NCBI GenBank assembly: GCA_002989075.1
Contig: PSQN01000002.1
Coordinates: 1,194,097 to 1,258,096 of the forward strand
Direction: 5' to 3'
Length of the DNA: 64,000 nt
Source: Arthonia radiata
Taxonomy: Eukaryota; Ascomycota; Arthoniomycetes; Arthoniales; Arthoniaceae
Shown: positions 33,789 through 44,657 of the stretch, piece after piece
How the letters are laid out: every line of letters starts with the position of its first letter
Numbering within the stretch: the first letter of the stretch is position 1
Position numbers and translations under genes: made by a program
The notes under the pieces: model-generated
Seen by the model: the letters and a program-made list of their open reading frames with translations, nothing else
What the model was told of the DNA's origin: nothing
The model's database searches: none

Positions 33789-34226
33789 ATGCTGGCGTTG
33801 AAGCTAGCCTTCTGGCAGTGGCGCGAAATGGGAATCTACAATGGCGACGGCAGTTTCGGTACTGTGCTCGTGCACACATTCCGTGTCCCGGCTTCACGAC
33901 CGAATCGCACGTCCACTCTCCGAGTTCACGGTACCGGTGGGCCTCGACAGGGCAGTCAGAGCCAGGGCGGACAGGTGTCGTCGAGCAGCGTTGCGCAAGG
34001 CCGAAGAGTTTCTGTCAACGTGCGTTTATATATTTACCAGAGAGCCTGGGAAGAGCATCCCATTCAGCAGGCCGGGAGGACTGAGCCGGAGAAGGTTGAT
34101 CTCGTTACCCGAAAGCTGGACTCACTCGTCAAGAATGGCTGGGAGCGTGTGTTCTACGGTCGGGGTCGTGCAATAGACGTTGGTGCCTTGGATCTGGAAT
34201 GTCATATTCAGTACGCCGCGCCCTAA
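33789..34226 (+). CDS. Orphan family 2, copy G (145 aa)
   Basis: A single ATG-started exon. The N-terminal half is Gly/Ser/Gln-rich. The core (about 72-142) follows the family: V-N-V-R-L-Y-I-Y-Q-R-A-W, then R-T-E-P-E-K-V-D-L-V-T-R-K, then N-G-W-E-R-V-F-Y-G and L-E-C-H-I. The A-W and G-W pairs, the E-K-V helix and the x-C-x-I end strand are at the same spacing as in copies F and H. Function unknown. Confidence 0.6.
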   Translation: MLALKLAFWQWREMGIYNGDGSFGTVLVHTFRVPASRPNRTSTLRVHGTGGPRQGSQSQGGQVSSSSVAQGRRVSVNVRLYIYQRAWEEHPIQQAGRTEPEKVDLVTRKLDSLVKNGWERVFYGRGRAIDVGALDLECHIQYAAP

Positions 34227-35206
34227 CCTCTTCGGTCGCCACGCATGCTGATGAAGGTACAGTAAGCCGGCAAGGGGAGGCGGAATATGTAGGTCTCCAC
34301 TTCGATGTGCCATCGTCGAGTTGTTGTATTAGTCAGTCTCGCGTCTTGCTTTGGGGATGACTGGCAACTCCTGAACAATTCTAGCATGCATGATACAGTA
34401 GCTTTGAAAGGAGCTTCGCTAACGTCATTGGCAGGGATCTTCTTCCGCGACCCACAATCCGGGAGGAGAGGTAGGCGTCGTCTCTGGGATCGGGAGTGGA
34501 ACGATTAACCACGCACTTATTTTGTTTGCAGATGGTAGACGTCAAGAACATACAACTTATGTAAGAGAAGAATGCAGGCTCATTGTTGATAGCAGAGAGT
34601 AGAGCCTGTGGACAAGAGAGAAAGGCCCGCGATACTGACTGGTCTTTGCCGCTGGAGCCTTTCAACGCTGGCACAGGCCTTGCAACGTCGTGAAAAATGT
34701 GCAAAGATGCTCGAGGGAGATAATGGCGAGGTGATGATGGTAGGCAGACTTGTCTATGCAAATGGGCGTTCTGGGGAGAACTTGAGCAAACAGTAGCGTC
34801 CCTCTCAAGCTATGGCATAGCAGAGTATGTGCTATCTATAGTAGTTAGAATGTCTACTGATCGGATTGCTTCAAATAGGCAATGAAGATAATGGCCAGAA
34901 GAAGTAATCATTTTACGAACAGCTGTTGCGAACAATGACAGGGTTTGTACTGAGTATTGCGCACGATGAACGCTGAAAATAGTGCCACGAGCATGAGCAA
35001 CGTGTGAGTCCAGCGCCGCGGAGCAAGCGATGATGACTGGGAGAGACGATTAGCGTTCTTCACTGTAGACTTCTTGACTGTTCGTCTTGGACTGGAGTAC
35101 GTGTCCTACAAAAGCATCATTCGCGGCATCAACAGTGTGTCGCTTGCTTCTAGCGATGGCTTTGTCAACGATTTGGCGGCAGGACCCATACAACAGGATA
35201 CAAATC
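34227..35206. other. Gap between orphan copies G and H
   Basis: No supported gene. The reverse frame 34761-34381 and plus frames near 34,305 and 34,608 are open but have no motif. I looked for a further copy of the family core and saw none. Confidence 0.4.
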
Positions 35207-35527
35207 ATGCATTTTACCAAGCTTCCTGGATTGCGCCCAGGCTATACTCTTCCGCTTGCCGGGCAGGCCCCAATTATCCTGGGACTGAACGACATCCCCG
35301 GAATCATTGAAGATGGACGTTGCAAGGTTGAAGTGCGGATACACGTTCATGAGAAAGCATGGGAAACACTGCTGGTCCATCAGCAACGGCTGCAGGAAGA
35401 TGACAAGGTTGCCCACGTAACAAAAACATTCGATGAGTGCAAGCGTCGAGGGGTGTGGGATGAGGCATTCTTCCAAGCAAATGGCTTAATCAGGAGCAGG
35501 TTGGACGTGACCTGTCGTATTCTGTAG
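35207..35527 (+). CDS. Orphan family 2, copy H (about 106 aa)
   Basis: I start at the ATG at 35207 (M-H-F), similar to the M-H-Y and M-A-H-F starts of copies F and E; an in-frame ATG at 35156 would add 17 residues. The core covers nearly the whole protein: V-E-V-R-I-H-V-H-E-K-A-W, then Q-E-D-D-K-V-A-H-V-T-K-T, then G-V-W-D-E-A-F-F and L-D-V-T-C-R-I-L at the C-terminus. It is the shortest copy, essentially the core alone. No known family is recognised. Confidence 0.6.
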   Translation: MHFTKLPGLRPGYTLPLAGQAPIILGLNDIPGIIEDGRCKVEVRIHVHEKAWETLLVHQQRLQEDDKVAHVTKTFDECKRRGVWDEAFFQANGLIRSRLDVTCRIL

Positions 35528-36973
35528 GTGAGCCTCCTCGCACCTATCGCTGCCAGTAGCGCTGATTTTGGAAAGGCGACGCGGCTTTGGCGGCTGCGTC
35601 GTGTTTTTCCTGCATGAAAGGGAATCAAACGTTAGAAAACAGTGGCTCGTCCAGGATGCTGAGTGGAAATGATAGCCAGTTGCTGCAATGCTGGTCATTT
35701 CAGCGAAAACGTGAGAGTGTCTGACGACAGAGCGGTTCATACGAGCAGGGATGATGTTCTCTGGCATTTGGTAGATGCCGGCTCGGCGCAGTGGTAAAAC
35801 ATACCAACTGCCCAGAGCGGCTGCTGTTCGAACCGTTCGACGCTGTATGTAAACAGGCCCGTTAGTGCCTCAAACGATGGCTGGCACCAGATCCGACCAG
35901 CTGCTGCAGCCGCCTGTTGTCGCTATTGTGTGGCTGTCTTCAAATTGCTAGCCAGTGATTCGCTCGAGATTCTTGATAAGTAAAAGCCACGAGCTGCGCA
36001 GAGTCTCAGCTCAGAAAGGTGATCCAGTCCAGGACCCGGCAGACATGGTCGGAACCACAGCGGTTCCTCGAATCCCCCCAGTGGCCACCTTGTACAGCAG
36101 CCAAGACGGGCGCGTGGCGGTTCTTGGACGAGCGGCGCTATTGCTGAGATTTACTCGGGATCTCCCGCCGGGACCGTACTGCAGCTCTGGAAACGGTACA
36201 GAGAGAGCTCGCCGGTTGCAGGGCCGTGAAGACGGCCGCCGACACGCCGGGCGGAAGACAGGCCCGGTATTGAATGACGTTTAGTCAGCGATAGGAAGTA
36301 GGGCAAGGACCATGACTATGACTTAGACACGGAGCGTTTTAAACACTTGCAATGTACTGTTGAAGATAAAATAGACGAAGACCCAGCATAAGGTGGTCTA
36401 CTGGAAAGCAGCTTGGCCTGAAGTAGGCATTCAATGCCGCATCTGAGTCAGAGGGGAGGAACGGGAGGGTGAGGCGAGAAAACGTGGAGAGAAGTGGAGG
36501 GGGCTGATATAACAAGAATCTCTCGATGTAGTAATTTTGTGGCGGCGACTTAGCGGCTCTGCAAGTTACCGTCTGGCTGCTGGAACTCTTCGCTCACTTC
36601 TCTAGCAAACAAGCATTTGTTTCATCCGGATTAGCGCTTATCGGCGACTACCAAGACAGTATCGATGGCGGGACTTCGCGACGGGTTCTCCACGGGAGCG
36701 ATCATTCCACGGATATGCTGTTCATCACTGCTTGGCCACGGGACGTAAGTGTATGCACGTGCAATGCACAGGCGAAGAGAACGCCGTGGTCTCATGCTAG
36801 AGAGACGTGACCACAACGCTACGCGCCCCGCTGTCCATGGTCAAATAAGTGTGCTTATCCTGGCGCGGTATTGAAATGCAGAGTCATCCATCGTCAAAGC
36901 GTATGGAATCTATTGTAAGCGTGGGCGCCACTGATCTAGAAGTGCAAAGAGTGGACCTCCTACAACCTTGTCG
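35528..36973. other. 1.4-kb gap in the accessory block
   Basis: No supported gene. A plus frame with an ATG near 36,044 (about 80 codons) and a reverse frame 36,816-36,631 are open but show no family. A tRNA-like stretch near 35,780-35,835 was examined and rejected. Confidence 0.4.
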
Positions 36974-37833
36974 ATGGCTTCATACTTTACTCCTTTGCAC
37001 TTCGCAAGCTTCTTCACTTTCAATACAAACGAACCTGAGATGCCAGACTTCAAGGTCAATCGAAGCAACATGCGTCTGACCGGTAAAGTCGTGTCCATGC
37101 TTGTGAACGACGAGACCCTTACGTTCCCGCTGAGTGCCCCGAAGCAAGAGTGGGATCGCGTAAGGATGGTCATTCCAGAGCGACATCTACGTGGATTGGA
37201 TCAGTTCGTGCAAGATCGCTTGCCAGACTTTCTTCGGGGTTGGACCGCGGAGGTAAGTTCAGAGCCCCGACGCCTTCGTTCGTAGCGTCATTTACAAGGT
37301 ATTCGGGATTAATCCACCGGTGATGTTTGGGAGGAGACCTCTGCAGGCGGGACCACCCTGGCATACACGCTCTATATGCTGGATTCTGCTGACGCTGCAA
37401 CATAGCGCCTGAAGACGGTTTCGTCTATCCATATCGTGTGAGTATGCGACGGGAGTCTTGGACCATCATAGTATTGACCCCGCATACAGCAGATTTGACA
37501 GCTTAGAGCGTGGGATTAGGTATCTGACTGTCAAGGTCTTGAACAAGGATTGCGAAACGTTGTACAGTGGAACAATCCAAGTACGGCTTCATTCACTCTT
37601 CCATATGTCGCTCTCATGCTCACAGTATCCAGGACGCCCTGCAAGAGCCTTCACCGTCTCCATCTGAGAAAGCAAGCATGTGTGATATACCCGACAGTCT
37701 GTTGATGCCACCTCCACCGCTGCCATCTTGGCTGCTCGACGAGCGTTCCCACCAGTTGATGTACGACCGACTTGGGTGCGGCAAAAGTGGAAGCATCTTC
37801 TTCCGAGCGCCACCCTCGCCGCTATGGCCATGA
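36974..37833 (+). CDS. Four-exon orphan protein (about 200 aa)
   Basis: The proposed exons are 36974-37252, 37406-37437, 37490-37580 and 37633-37833. The donors are GTAAGT, GTGAGT and GTACGG, the acceptors are ATAG, TACAG and CCAG, and every junction keeps the frame. The first 93 residues are mixed alpha/beta. The tail is Pro-rich (P-P-P-P-L-P) and ends L-W-P. It does not carry the core of the neighbouring orphan family. I recognise no domain. The 32-base second exon is the least certain part. Confidence 0.5.
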
Positions 37834-38316
37834 GCAAATGCATTGTATTGCAGCGACTACCGTAGGCAGTACGGCAGACAGATCAAGATCAAGATCAGTG
37901 ATAAGGGAAAATCGCCTCACGTGCTAGCACTTCGGCAGCACAAACCATCGATGGACGTATCGCGGACAAGCCCCCAGCGACAACAGGGCTGCACAACGAT
38001 GCACTCTCAAGGCTTTTACACGGAGGCACCGAGGCCCTCGGGCCATTTGGACTGCCCTCAGACAGATGCCAGACAAAAGAGGTGGAAGAGCCTGCGCGCC
38101 AGCTACAGAGTCTCAGCAAACTGCCAAGCGCACAATGAAAGGCAAGCAATACCCGCTATCTTCAAGACCGCAGGCTGAAAGTTTCTTCATTTCGTCCAGC
38201 TGCTACCTCAACACTCATTCGCGCAGAACTCAACAACTTCAATCTTCGCAACCCGCTTCCCAACCACACATACATCCACATCCTACAGCCAACCCAGCAC
38301 CGCCACATTTAAAACA
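37834..38316. other. Gap between two orphans
   Basis: No supported gene. A plus frame from an ATG near 38,066 (about 84 codons) is Ser/Pro/His-rich and probably an artefact of C-rich leader sequence. Confidence 0.35.
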
Positions 38317-38793
38317 ATGACAGAACCAACCCCACTCACCGACCGTACGCGTCCTCAAGAACCCCAAAATTCCCCGCGTCCCCAAGAACCCCAACACACC
38401 CTGCCTCCCCAGGAACCCCAAAACACCCAAGATCCCCCAACACACCACCTCCCCCTCTCCACCCTCCAAGAAATCATCCGCCTCCGCCTCTCCACAGACT
38501 TCGACCACCCCAATCACTGGCACCCCGCCTACCGCCTCAACGCGCAGGCAATCGCAAAGACGGCGCCGTATTGCCGGTCAGTCGTACTGCGCATCATGGC
38601 TGAGCATCTCGAGGAGGTGAGGCAGCCGTATGAGGAGGCGAAGGCGACGTGGGAGTGGCATCGACGCAGGAATCATAGCGCGGGGGGAGGATGGTGTTGG
38701 TTGTGTAGGGTGTTGAGGATGGGGGTTGCGAGCGCGTTTGTGTGGGTTTGGAGGGTTGAGGAGGCGGTGAGGGTGGTGGAGAGGATGGGGTGA
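38317..38793 (+). CDS. Orphan protein with PQEPQ repeats (158 aa)
   Basis: A single ATG-started exon. Residues 12-38 are three copies of a nine-residue repeat of the type R-P-Q-E-P-Q-N-x-P. A folded-looking part follows (about 45-158) with L-Q-E-I-I-R-L-R-L, W-H-P-A-Y-R-L-N and a Cys/Trp pair region (W-C-W-L-C). No known family is recognised. Composition flips from C-rich to G-rich near 38,560. Confidence 0.5.
   Translation: MTEPTPLTDRTRPQEPQNSPRPQEPQHTLPPQEPQNTQDPPTHHLPLSTLQEIIRLRLSTDFDHPNHWHPAYRLNAQAIAKTAPYCRSVVLRIMAEHLEEVRQPYEEAKATWEWHRRRNHSAGGGWCWLCRVLRMGVASAFVWVWRVEEAVRVVERMG
38350..38430 (+). repeat. Minisatellite: three 27-base units in frame
   Basis: Three tandem units share the core CC(C/T)CA(A/G)GAACCCCAA and are 27 bases long, so copy-number change would not break the frame. 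They encode the Pro/Gln repeat of the surrounding orphan gene. Confidence 0.8.
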
Positions 38794-41029
38794 GTGTGTG
38801 GAGGGTGAGGTGCGGGGAGGGTGTTTGGTGGAGTTGGTGGAGATGATGGGAGGGCCGCGGGTGGGAGCGCTGGTGTCATGGGCGCTAGCGAGGCTGAGAT
38901 AGACTGATTGGACTCTGTCTTTGGGCAGTGTATGTGATATTATGTGTACGTGGAATGATGGTATTTCGACGCTTCAGTCGGCTGTTCAGTGTTCGTCTTC
39001 TTTCTGTGCGAATTGTGACGAAGTTGCAACCAGTAGTTGAAGTAATCCCCCGCTCCGAGCACTACTTCGGTCGTCAGACAGCCTCAGTGAATTGCACTCA
39101 CGAACTAGGTGGGAGCGATCAAAGCGGACCTACGGTGAAGACAAAGAAAGGCGGTGAAGCGCCCTACACCGTTCCTGAGGAGACCACGTGCTCGTCACGC
39201 TTCTTTTGACTTCACGTCATGCTTTTTGGCTGTCAATCCATCAATCGTCTGCTCTGCCACGGTGAAATTACTGGATACGCTTTGTTGTAAGGTCTATGAG
39301 TGGGCGCGCTGCGTCCAGTGATGGCGGGTCATCCACGGCTGTCCTTGGTCGGACAGCCTCCGCTTGACTGACCGCTTGATCAACTCGCATGACTTATGTG
39401 CTGTATATTGTATACAGAAGCACGAGAAATCCGTTGACTGGCTCAGCGGCTGTGAAATGTGTGGATGGAAAGGGAGGGTGGTGAACGGGAACAGAGGGTC
39501 AGGGGTGGTCGGTCATGTTGCAGGTCTGGAGCATTCGGAAGAACCACAGTTCTTGCTCACTTCTCATGCATTATTCTACTGTAATGTCTGGAAATATTGA
39601 AGTAAGAATGAGAAAAGAAAGAAATAAGAAAAGACGTGAACGTGGCCGCTGAAAAGCCGGGGTGTGCGATGTGTCCAGCCACCCCCATTTGCGCCTGGGG
39701 ACACCAGCCCCTTGTTTCAGCGTGAATTTCGTCCTCGTAGTCTAGAACAGAGAAAGAAGAGATATGAAGAAGACTGTTGTGGCTGCTCGAAAGGAAAGCG
39801 GGTACGGATTATTGACTCCTCGAATGAAATATATCCCGGCGTGATTTTGATTTCTTGTTCTTTTTTGTGAGGAGGATGAAAACGGGCGCGTCCGTATGCA
39901 AGCGAGACGCGTTTACCCTGTGAACGTCCGGCTCTGAGCGTGTGTTACTTTCTATCATCAATATTGAAATATCGGGTGTCAGCGACGACGACGATGATGA
40001 TGACCATCGATGCAAGTATGCATGAAGAGTATTGTAAGTGGCATGTTGTAGCACCGCACAGCTACACCATGACGCCACTGTGACCTCAAATGCCCCGCGG
40101 CAGCCGCGCATCAATATACAATGTTTACAAAATCGTCCCAACACCTCACCACGAGAGAATCGTGGCCGAACTTAAAAGCTTTCTTGGTCTAGAGTCAGTC
40201 TTCTCTGTCGTACGCTGTTGTTAACACTACTAAACAGAAAGCAGTGGTTATGACGCGGGTCTCATAGCAGTCGCCTTGACTGAGAGTTCACTCTCAGAGA
40301 CATCCCGAGGGTACGACTTCCACTTGCTGTGCTCTTGAGCTTTAGCTGACACCGCTGCAGTCCAGAGTTCGATCCTCTGAGAGAGCATTTCAAATCGACA
40401 TCTTTTTTTTGACTTTTCTGGGGTATGAGCATAGCGGCGTCGTTTTTTTGGTATATTGGTGATGGCGGCGGTATACCCCTCTCGTTTTCCCCTTGCAAAT
40501 CACGTTGTCATTGCACCTGTAAGCCTGTAACAATATTATGTGGCAAAGCAATTGTGTATAGCTATACAATCATACTGCCATGTACGAACAAAATACAGAG
40601 TATTCGCGTAGTAGACGCTGCATTTTTTCAGGCTTCGAGAATCAACCACACTGCCATGTTGAGTGTATCAAAGCAAGCTACAGCAGCATCACCGCAGCAT
40701 CACCGGAGCTCACAAGCTGCAATCCAGGACACTAAGCAGAAACACTCATCATAGACCCCTGCCGCGGACCTGCCATTCGTTTCATTTTGCTGCACAAGCT
40801 GCAGCTCAAGCGGGCGTTTTGCCGTGCTAGCGCACATCAAACTAGTATATGTAGCTGTTTGCACCCCGCGAACAGAAAAGATAGTGTCATCATAAAATCT
40901 CATTAACAGATGTTGGTATCCAGTGGTATCCATAAAGCCATAATGCAGTCCCGGCTTTTCGAGAATCCTAAGCAACCTCCCATCGGCGCTTCCTATACAT
41001 CATAACCAGACGCCTCCCATCTCAACCCT
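38794..41029. other. 2.2-kb stretch without a supported gene
   Basis: This is the longest empty stretch in the window. It holds only short frames, small simple runs (GAC/GAT triplets near 39,985; a T run near 40,401) and a T-arm-like hairpin at 40,363-40,379 that I do not accept as a tRNA. No transposon termini were recognised. The G-rich part just after 38,793 continues the skew of the preceding gene. Confidence 0.45.
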
Positions 41030-42148
41030 CTACCTCACCTTCTTCCCCTCCGCTCCCTGCTGATCCTGCTGCAGATACACCCGGTCGTTATCCTTCCCCT
41101 CCACCACCTCCACAATACTCTGCATCTCCTTGGTCTGCCGCTCCCACTCGGCCTTACTCTGCTTCTCCTCCCGCCGGAACAGCTCCTCATTCGGCTGCCG
41201 ATAGCTCCCACCCAACCGATCCCATATCGTCGTAAACTGCCCGTAGTTGAACGAGAAATACAAGTGGTGCATCGTGTGGCACGCCGCCCCGTTGATGATG
41301 CTCGAATTCATGGCGTATTCCCCATCGTGGATCATGACGGTCCAGATATTAACAAAGACGAAGAGGCCGATATACGCGAACTTGTTGAGCGGGAAGATGA
41401 ATGGAAACACATGATACGGTATACTCTGCGCGAAGCCATCCAGCGGGTGGAACGCGTGGCTGGCGAACGGCGTCGGGATGATCCACTTGTGGTGCGCCTT
41501 GTGCAGCTTCTTGTACACGCGGGGGTGGTGCAGGCCGCGGTGGATCCAGTAGATGAAAGAGTCGGTGAAGAGGAAGAACAGCGGGAACTGGAGGTAGTCA
41601 TACCAGCGGCCGGGGCCTTCGGCGGTGGTGTCGTAGATTTTGGAGTAGCCCCGGACTTCGGCGAGGAAGGCGGGGACGGTGCAGATGGCGATGACAGGGA
41701 CGGCTTTGAGGGATTGCTTGATCTCCATGGACATTTGGTTTTTGAGGTAGCGGGGATGGTTGAATTGGGTTTTGTCGAAGATGAAGACGTAGGAGAGGGT
41801 TGCGAAGATGAGGTAGACGAAGAAGCCGAAGAAGCTGGAGGCTTGTTAGTGCGCGTGGTGCGAAGAGGATGGGGAGGCGTACGCTGTTATCGTATATAGG
41901 CTGAGGGCCTGCCGACGTGGGTCGTCGCGCGGCCATGCGCTCTGGAAGGCATAATCTGAAGGTTGCAGCTTGTCCGCGAGGTACTGGCTTGCGGGCTGGT
42001 ACACGTATGCGGTGGGCGCATGCTGTGCGCTGGTGAATGTGCCATTGGGTGCAATCCTCAGATTACTCCGTGGAAGCTCTGAGGGCAGAAATGTAGCGTA
42101 TAGACGGTCGAACAGAAAGGTATCGAAAACCTCGAGGACGACGTCCAT
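41030..42148 (-). CDS. ERG3: Delta(7)-sterol 5(6)-desaturase (C-5 sterol desaturase)
   Basis: Exon 1 is 42148-41883 and exon 2 is 41834-41030; the 48-base intron has a GTACGC donor and CTAAC before CCTCCAG. The product is 356 aa. The start MDVVLEVFDTFLFDRLYA matches fungal ERG3, and an upstream in-frame ATG at 42334 is less likely. The three di-iron histidine boxes are HRGLHH (187-192), HKAHH (200-204) and HTMHH (275-279). Several membrane segments place it in the ER, where it introduces the C5 double bond of ergosterol. Loss or change of ERG3 is known to affect azole response in fungi. The C-terminal 50 residues are charged. Confidence 0.97.
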
Positions 42149-42853
42149 GGTGGGCGCCAAGCCAACCGTTGAGAGAGCTAGGAGTAGCTGTGAGGATGAG
42201 GTCGTTCTGACGCCTCGCAAATCCGCCTTTTTATAGAGCTTTGACCGCGCTCTCAAGACAATCTGTTCGTCTCGCGGCCGTGTTCTGGAAGACGAGACGT
42301 AAGCAGCTCGCAAGGCGGAAATGAAAAGGGACATGAGTACTCTCCTGAGAGCTGTGTGAAAAATGTTGTATCTCCGCGAAGACCGAAGCCCCAGGAGCCA
42401 ATCACGTGCCTCGGCTGGGATAGGGTCGCGTCGCGCTAAGGCCAGGGCTAGACCCTGTGCGAAGAAGCTGCGCCTCGTGGGATGACTGTCACCTCGTGTT
42501 GGCTCGGCTTGTATGTTGCTGGAAGGTTGCCACTTATCGTCTCGCTGCGTGTCGTGCGGACAATTGCAATGGGTGCGATTTGAGTCGCTACTTGCTCATC
42601 CCAGTTTTCGTTGGAACGTGCGTTCGGCCATACATTGGCGCGGCAGGCGAGTCAGTGCGGTAGCGATCTGACGTTCGTGGTATGAAAATAGAGTTTGGAG
42701 GGGCGGTGGGGCCAGGATTATTAAGCCTCATTTACCCTCAAACAGGAAGTACGTGAGGGCCGTTGTCTTCTGGTGGATAGGGCTGACTGATGCAGGCACA
42801 CACTCCTCGAACACGTTTAGATCCATCACCTTCAGTCTCCCTGGCACTGGCCA
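42149..42853. promoter_or_regulatory. Divergent promoter region, ERG3 / hydrolase
   Basis: This 705-base spacer separates divergent starts. I looked for a sterol regulatory element and found only a partial match (TCACCTCG near 42,488), so no site is claimed. No gene is supported inside it. Confidence 0.45.
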
Positions 42854-43851
42854 ATGCCACCTCCGCTCGGTGTGGGCAGAACTCTGACCGCCCGAGCTCA
42901 CGTCCATGTTACACTATCAGCGTTCACAGCTTCAAAGCTATGCCGTCGCCTGTTCTCAATAAGCGAGACGCGGCCTTTGAGGCTTGCATACGACCTGCAT
43001 CGGCCGCCACAAGATCCGTCGACTCCGCACGGTAGGCCCATCATCTTCATACATGGCTTGTTTGGCTCCAAGAAGAACAATCGCAGCATGAGCAAGGTGC
43101 TCGCTCGCGATCTGAACCGGCCCGTGTACGCCATCGATCTAAGGAACCATGGTGACTCTCCGCACGATCCAAGGCACGACTATACCGTCCTAGGCGAGGA
43201 CATGGAGGAGTTCATTGATGAGCACAAGCTGGCGCCATCAGCACTGATCGGCCACTCGATGGGAGCCAAGGCAGCCATGGTGGTGGCTCTGCACCGTCCA
43301 GATTTGGTCGAGAAGCTGATCTCGGTTGACAACGCGCCAGTGGACGCTGCGTTGAAGAGTGACTTTGGCAAGTACATTCAAGGCATGCGGAAGATCGAGG
43401 AAGCCAAGGTCCAGAAGCAGAGCGAGGCAGACGAGATTCTGAAGCCTTATGAGGAGAGTTTAGCAGTCCGCCAATTCCTCTTGACTAATCTGGTTCGGAT
43501 GACGGACGAGTCCGGTCAAAGCTACCAGAAGTTTCGGGTGCCTATCAAGACTCTCGCGAACGCTCTGTACAATATGGCAGACTTTCCTTACAAAGACCCG
43601 GAGATGGTGCGCTATGAGGGGCCTACGTTGTTCATGCGCGGCACAAAGAGTCACTATGTTGCTGATGAAACTCTGCCGGTGATTGGCAATTTCTTCCCGC
43701 GATTTGAGCTCAAAGATATTGAAGCTGGCCATTGGATCGTCGCTGAAAATTCCCATGCTTTCAGAGAAGGTATGTTGAAATGAAGATCACGGTTTGGCGA
43801 GACTGCTGACCATCCCCAGCCGCTGTAGAATTTCTGTCTGACACTCCGTGA
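42854..43851 (+). CDS. Mitochondrial alpha/beta hydrolase, ABHD11 / Imo32-like
   Basis: Exon 1 is 42854-43769 and exon 2 is 43820-43851; the short intron (GTATGT...CCCCAG) leaves only 11 codons in the last exon. The product is 315 aa. The first 40 residues are Arg/Ser/Ala-rich, as in a mitochondrial presequence. The fold shows F-I-H-G-L-F-G (oxyanion region, 65-71), the nucleophile elbow G-H-S135-M-G and the catalytic histidine in A-G-H293-W. This pattern is typical of ABHD11, a mitochondrial hydrolase. The exact substrate is not known from sequence. Confidence 0.9.
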
Positions 43852-44657
43852 GACATTTACGTTTGTCAAAGGCACATTCTCGGATCTTCACGTGCGCGAA
43901 CATCGATACAAAGCAGCATTTCGCTTGCCGCACTTTCCCGCAGAGATATTCGGTACATTGAAGCAGCCTTGTTTGCGGCTAACAATAACGCCTTGTCAAT
44001 GGCATGCATGTTGGAGACATCAACATGGGTTGCGATGATTTTCAAGATAAGCTTCAGGCGCTTTTGCGAATGTGATGTGCTCTTCTGTGGATACTGAGGC
44101 TGTCAGCGTATTGACCGGCCCTGGACACAATTCTATTTCAGAACGATCACAGTTTTCTGCCGCTCTCCTCCGATCCATTTCCGCTGCATACCAACAAGCA
44201 GCACAAGCATCCACGAACAAAGTAGAGCGCATACACAGGCGTTGGAGCGTGCTGGACCTCATCAGTGCCTCAACCGCAATACCCGCATTTTCCACGTACC
44301 TCAAGACTGGTAATCGAAAATATCCACAGCGCCGGAGGAAAATCACAGCGCCGGATCAAGCAGATTAAGTTGACTGTTGCTTTTGTTCAGATTGACTCTG
44401 AGCGATAATCTGATTAGCTCCCTGCTTTAGGAAGATTTTCAAAAGATCCACGTTATCGCCTGTACAACTTTTGAAATGACCAGGGCGACTGGCAGGTTAT
44501 TTAATGAACGGGTAGCAGGCACTTTGTATCCTGCGCGAAAGTGTTGTCGTGCACCGTCGCTTTCGCTGAGCCTTGCCTATCTCACCAAACTTCATCGTCC
44601 GCCACATTGTTTGTATACTCTGCACACTGTGTCTTCGTGCCGTACTTGGCCTGTCCC
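43852..44657. other. Gap between the hydrolase and kinase-like genes
   Basis: A plus frame with an ATG near 44,075 (about 97 codons) is Ser/Ala-rich and has no motif. I do not accept it as a gene. The rest shows nothing. Confidence 0.4.

Noticed and set aside
35770-35840. tRNA-like A-box and B-box (GCGCAGTGG, GTTCGAACC)
   Set aside because: The T-stem does not pair and the acceptor ends do not match.
40240-40387. tRNA-like stretch: a perfect T-arm (CAGAG, loop TTCGATC, CTCTG) at 40363-40379 and a D-arm-like sequence near 40,245
   Set aside because: No acceptor stem pairs with AGAGAGC at the right distance, and the two halves are too far apart for a normal tRNA or tRNA intron. At best a relic.
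41264-41899. 211-codon plus frame rich in Glu, Val and Gly opposite ERG3
   Set aside because: Antisense shadow of the three-histidine-box exon, with a Val/Glu/Gly pattern typical of shadows.
44075-44368. Ser/Ala-rich plus frame of about 97 codons
   Set aside because: No motif, no splice support and composition like surrounding non-coding sequence.
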